DNA from: Campylobacter sp.
GTDB taxonomy: Bacteria > Campylobacterota > Campylobacteria > Campylobacterales > Campylobacteraceae
Length of the DNA stretch: 6,464 nt
Direction of reading: 5' to 3'
Assembly (NCBI GenBank): GCA_024680445.1
Contig: JAILCJ010000190.1
Span: 1-6,464, forward strand
Below the pieces are notes generated by a model. The model searched no databases. It saw only the letters and a list, made by a program, of their open reading frames with translations, and was not told the origin of the DNA. Below are positions 5,588 to 6,464 of this stretch, in pieces. Position numbers and translations under genes: made by a program. Each line of letters opens with the position of its first letter. Position 1 is the stretch's first letter.

Positions 5588-5689
5588 GGATATTTTGGTG
5601 AAATTTTAAAAGCCAAAAGCAGATATTTAAAAGCTAAATAAGCTAAAAAATGCTAAGGTAACAGAGTAAATTTTCTATAAGGAGAAAAA

Positions 5690-6274
5690 ATGAAAAAATC
5701 AATTTTAGCACTCAGCGTTCTTGCTGCAAGTTTTTTAGGTGCTGTCGAAATAGATCCGGCCGCTGCACAAGTAGATTTTGTTGGATACAAAATGCAAAAC
5801 AAAATGGCTATTCCAGAGACTGCACCAAAAGTAGCAACTTTTAAAGAAGCCACTTTTAACTTCCCTAAAACTTCTGGTAGTGTAAGTGAAATTTTGACAA
5901 ATTCAACCGTAACTATCAATCTAAACAGCATCGATACTGTAAAAAATGCTATTAGAGATAAAAACATTAAAGATAAATTGTTTAAAAATTTGGCTAGCCA
6001 AACAGTTGAAGCTAAAATCGTTTCAGTTACTGGTGATGACGCAGCTGGTGAGGCAAAAGCAAATGTTAAACTAAACAATGTTGAAAAAGAAGTTGTCTTA
6101 AAATACGAAGTAAAAGACGGCAAACTTAAAGGTATGGGTCAAATCAACCTAGAAAGCGATTTCGGCATGGCTGACGCTTACACAAAATTCAAAGAAGACA
6201 AAATGATTCAAGGTCTACATGGCAAAAAAACTTGGCCAGAAGTAGAAGTTGGATTCGAAGTTCCAGTTAAATAA
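5690..6274 (+). CDS. YceI-family periplasmic protein
   Basis: The protein has 194 residues. An N-terminal signal peptide is visible: MKK, then the hydrophobic core SILALSVLAASFLGA, with cleavage likely after A18 before VEIDPA. The mature part follows the YceI pattern of a lipocalin-like beta-barrel that binds isoprenoid-type lipids: VDFVGYKM near the start, LNSIDTVKNAIRDKNIKDKLF (about 78-98) with the typical S.dT....RD..L....F, the GKLKGMGQINL strand, and LHGKKTWPEVEVGFEV at the end. C. jejuni has an exported YceI-type protein of similar size (Cj0420, from memory). Family members are linked to isoprenoid quinone handling or stress; the role here is not shown by the sequence. ATG follows a strong AAGGAG site (5679-5684) with 5 nt spacing. 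It is separated from the metE operon by 129 nt and is followed by its own terminator, so it is probably a single-gene unit. I could not find a convincing -10 box in the gap. Confidence 0.92.
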   Translation: MKKSILALSVLAASFLGAVEIDPAAAQVDFVGYKMQNKMAIPETAPKVATFKEATFNFPKTSGSVSEILTNSTVTINLNSIDTVKNAIRDKNIKDKLFKNLASQTVEAKIVSVTGDDAAGEAKANVKLNNVEKEVVLKYEVKDGKLKGMGQINLESDFGMADAYTKFKEDKMIQGLHGKKTWPEVEVGFEVPVK

Positions 6275-6278
6275 CAAA

Positions 6279-6293
6279 GGCCTATTTTAGGCT
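6279..6293 (+). terminator. Small hairpin immediately after the YceI-family gene
   Basis: GCCU/AGGC (6280-6283 and 6289-6292) with an AUUUU loop and a closing G-U pair starts 5 nt after the stop codon. It lies just before the much stronger hairpin at 6302-6332. Alone it lacks a T tract and may simply protect the mRNA 3' end. Confidence 0.35.
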
Positions 6294-6301
6294 AAATATC
6301 C

Positions 6302-6335
6302 GCAGAAATTTGGTCAAAAGCCAAATTTCTGCTTT
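6302..6335 (+). terminator. Strong terminator of the YceI-family gene
   Basis: A perfect 12-bp stem, GCAGAAATTTGG (6302-6313) with CCAAATTTCTGC (6321-6332), encloses a 7-nt loop TCAAAAG. It is followed on the plus strand by TTTCTACACTTTT. The T tract is imperfect but the helix is strong. The minus strand lacks a T tract after the stem, so it is mainly a plus-strand terminator. Confidence 0.75.
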
Positions 6336-6370
6336 CTACACTTTTATAAATTACTTTTACATAATTTTGC

Positions 6371-6450
6371 TTTATCAAATTTGATTTATATTTTGGCTAC
6401 TCTGTGGATTTTTACTTTTATCAAATTTGGTTTTGAATTTATCAAATTTA
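6371..6450. repeat. Three direct copies of TTTATCAAATTT
   Basis: Copies start at 6371, 6417 and 6438; the first contains the perfect palindrome TCAAATTTGA. The last two are 21 bp apart, two helical turns. They may be operator-like sites for a gene beyond the right edge. Alternatively they follow from a minus-strand frame in which the word encodes K-F-D-K. The word is made of common AT-rich pieces, so the functional meaning is uncertain. Confidence 0.5.
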
Positions 6451-6464
6451 ACTTTGAAATTCAT
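6375..6464 (-). CDS. Possible C-terminal tail of a minus-strand gene entering from the right edge
   Basis: A minus-strand frame is open from the right edge to TGA at 6377-6375. Its 29 residues include KFDK twice (VKFDKFKTKFDKSKN) and a polar Ser/Gln/Asn tail. The lysine-rich repeated ending is plausible for a protein tail, but 29 codons without a stop can occur by chance, and no clear minus-strand terminator follows. No family can be assigned. Confidence 0.2.
   Translation of the reverse strand: MNFKVKFDKFKTKFDKSKNPQSSQNINQI

Noticed and set aside
5588..5678. Promoter for the YceI-family gene
   Set aside because: Several TAAA-type words exist, but none has convincing -10 spacing and T-rich context, so no site was called.
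5653..6123. Long open frame antisense to the YceI-family gene
   Set aside because: It overlaps a clear signal-peptide-bearing gene, has no good ribosome binding site, and its Ser/Phe/Leu-rich composition is what the complement of a Lys/Glu-rich gene gives.
1..6464. CRISPR array, tRNA or rRNA genes
   Set aside because: No regularly spaced repeats with spacers, cloverleaf-like sequence or rRNA-like conserved segments were seen on either strand.

Overview
The window looks like chromosome of an AT-rich Campylobacterota species, most likely Campylobacter. The evidence is the A+T-rich DNA with AAGGA-type ribosome binding sites, promoters with a TATAAT/TAAAAT box behind T-rich rather than conserved -35 sequence, an rpmI-rplT pair without infC in front, a MetE next to a divergent MetF-like protein, and a YceI-family exported protein. 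The species cannot be fixed from what is visible.

Left part (1-1236, minus strand): an accessory scar. It holds the start of a small protein that runs off the left edge (probable immunity protein), preceded by a 225-codon frame that looks like the C-terminal toxin end of a large secreted polymorphic-toxin/adhesin protein. In front of that lies an internally deleted remnant of an IS1595-family (ISXO2-like) insertion sequence. The toxin frame has no ribosome binding site, has a stop codon directly before its TTG start, and takes its first codons from the IS end. The delivery part of the parent protein is absent, so this is an orphan toxin-immunity cassette joined to a dead IS.

Middle (1310-2035, minus strand): the housekeeping operon rpmI-rplT (ribosomal proteins L35 and L20), with its own promoter, a strong factor-independent terminator, and three consecutive hairpins between the two genes that could be a control site for L20.

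Divergent intergenic region (1987-2408, 422 bases, no confident gene): it carries the rpmI promoter on one side. On the other side is a likely promoter for metE followed by an unusually long 5' leader of about 255 bases. That leader contains one or two tiny open frames, the first with a well-spaced ribosome binding site, and a composite stem-loop.

Right part (2409-6335, plus strand): metE (cobalamin-independent methionine synthase) is translationally coupled through TAATG to a MetF-like protein of the methylenetetrahydrofolate reductase superfamily. Together they would supply a methyl group and transfer it to homocysteine, although the MetF-like protein lacks residues essential in classical MetF. 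Then comes a separately translated periplasmic YceI-family protein, ending in a perfect 12-bp terminator hairpin. The last about 130 bases are AT-rich, with three copies of a TTTATCAAATTT word and possibly the tail of a minus-strand gene.
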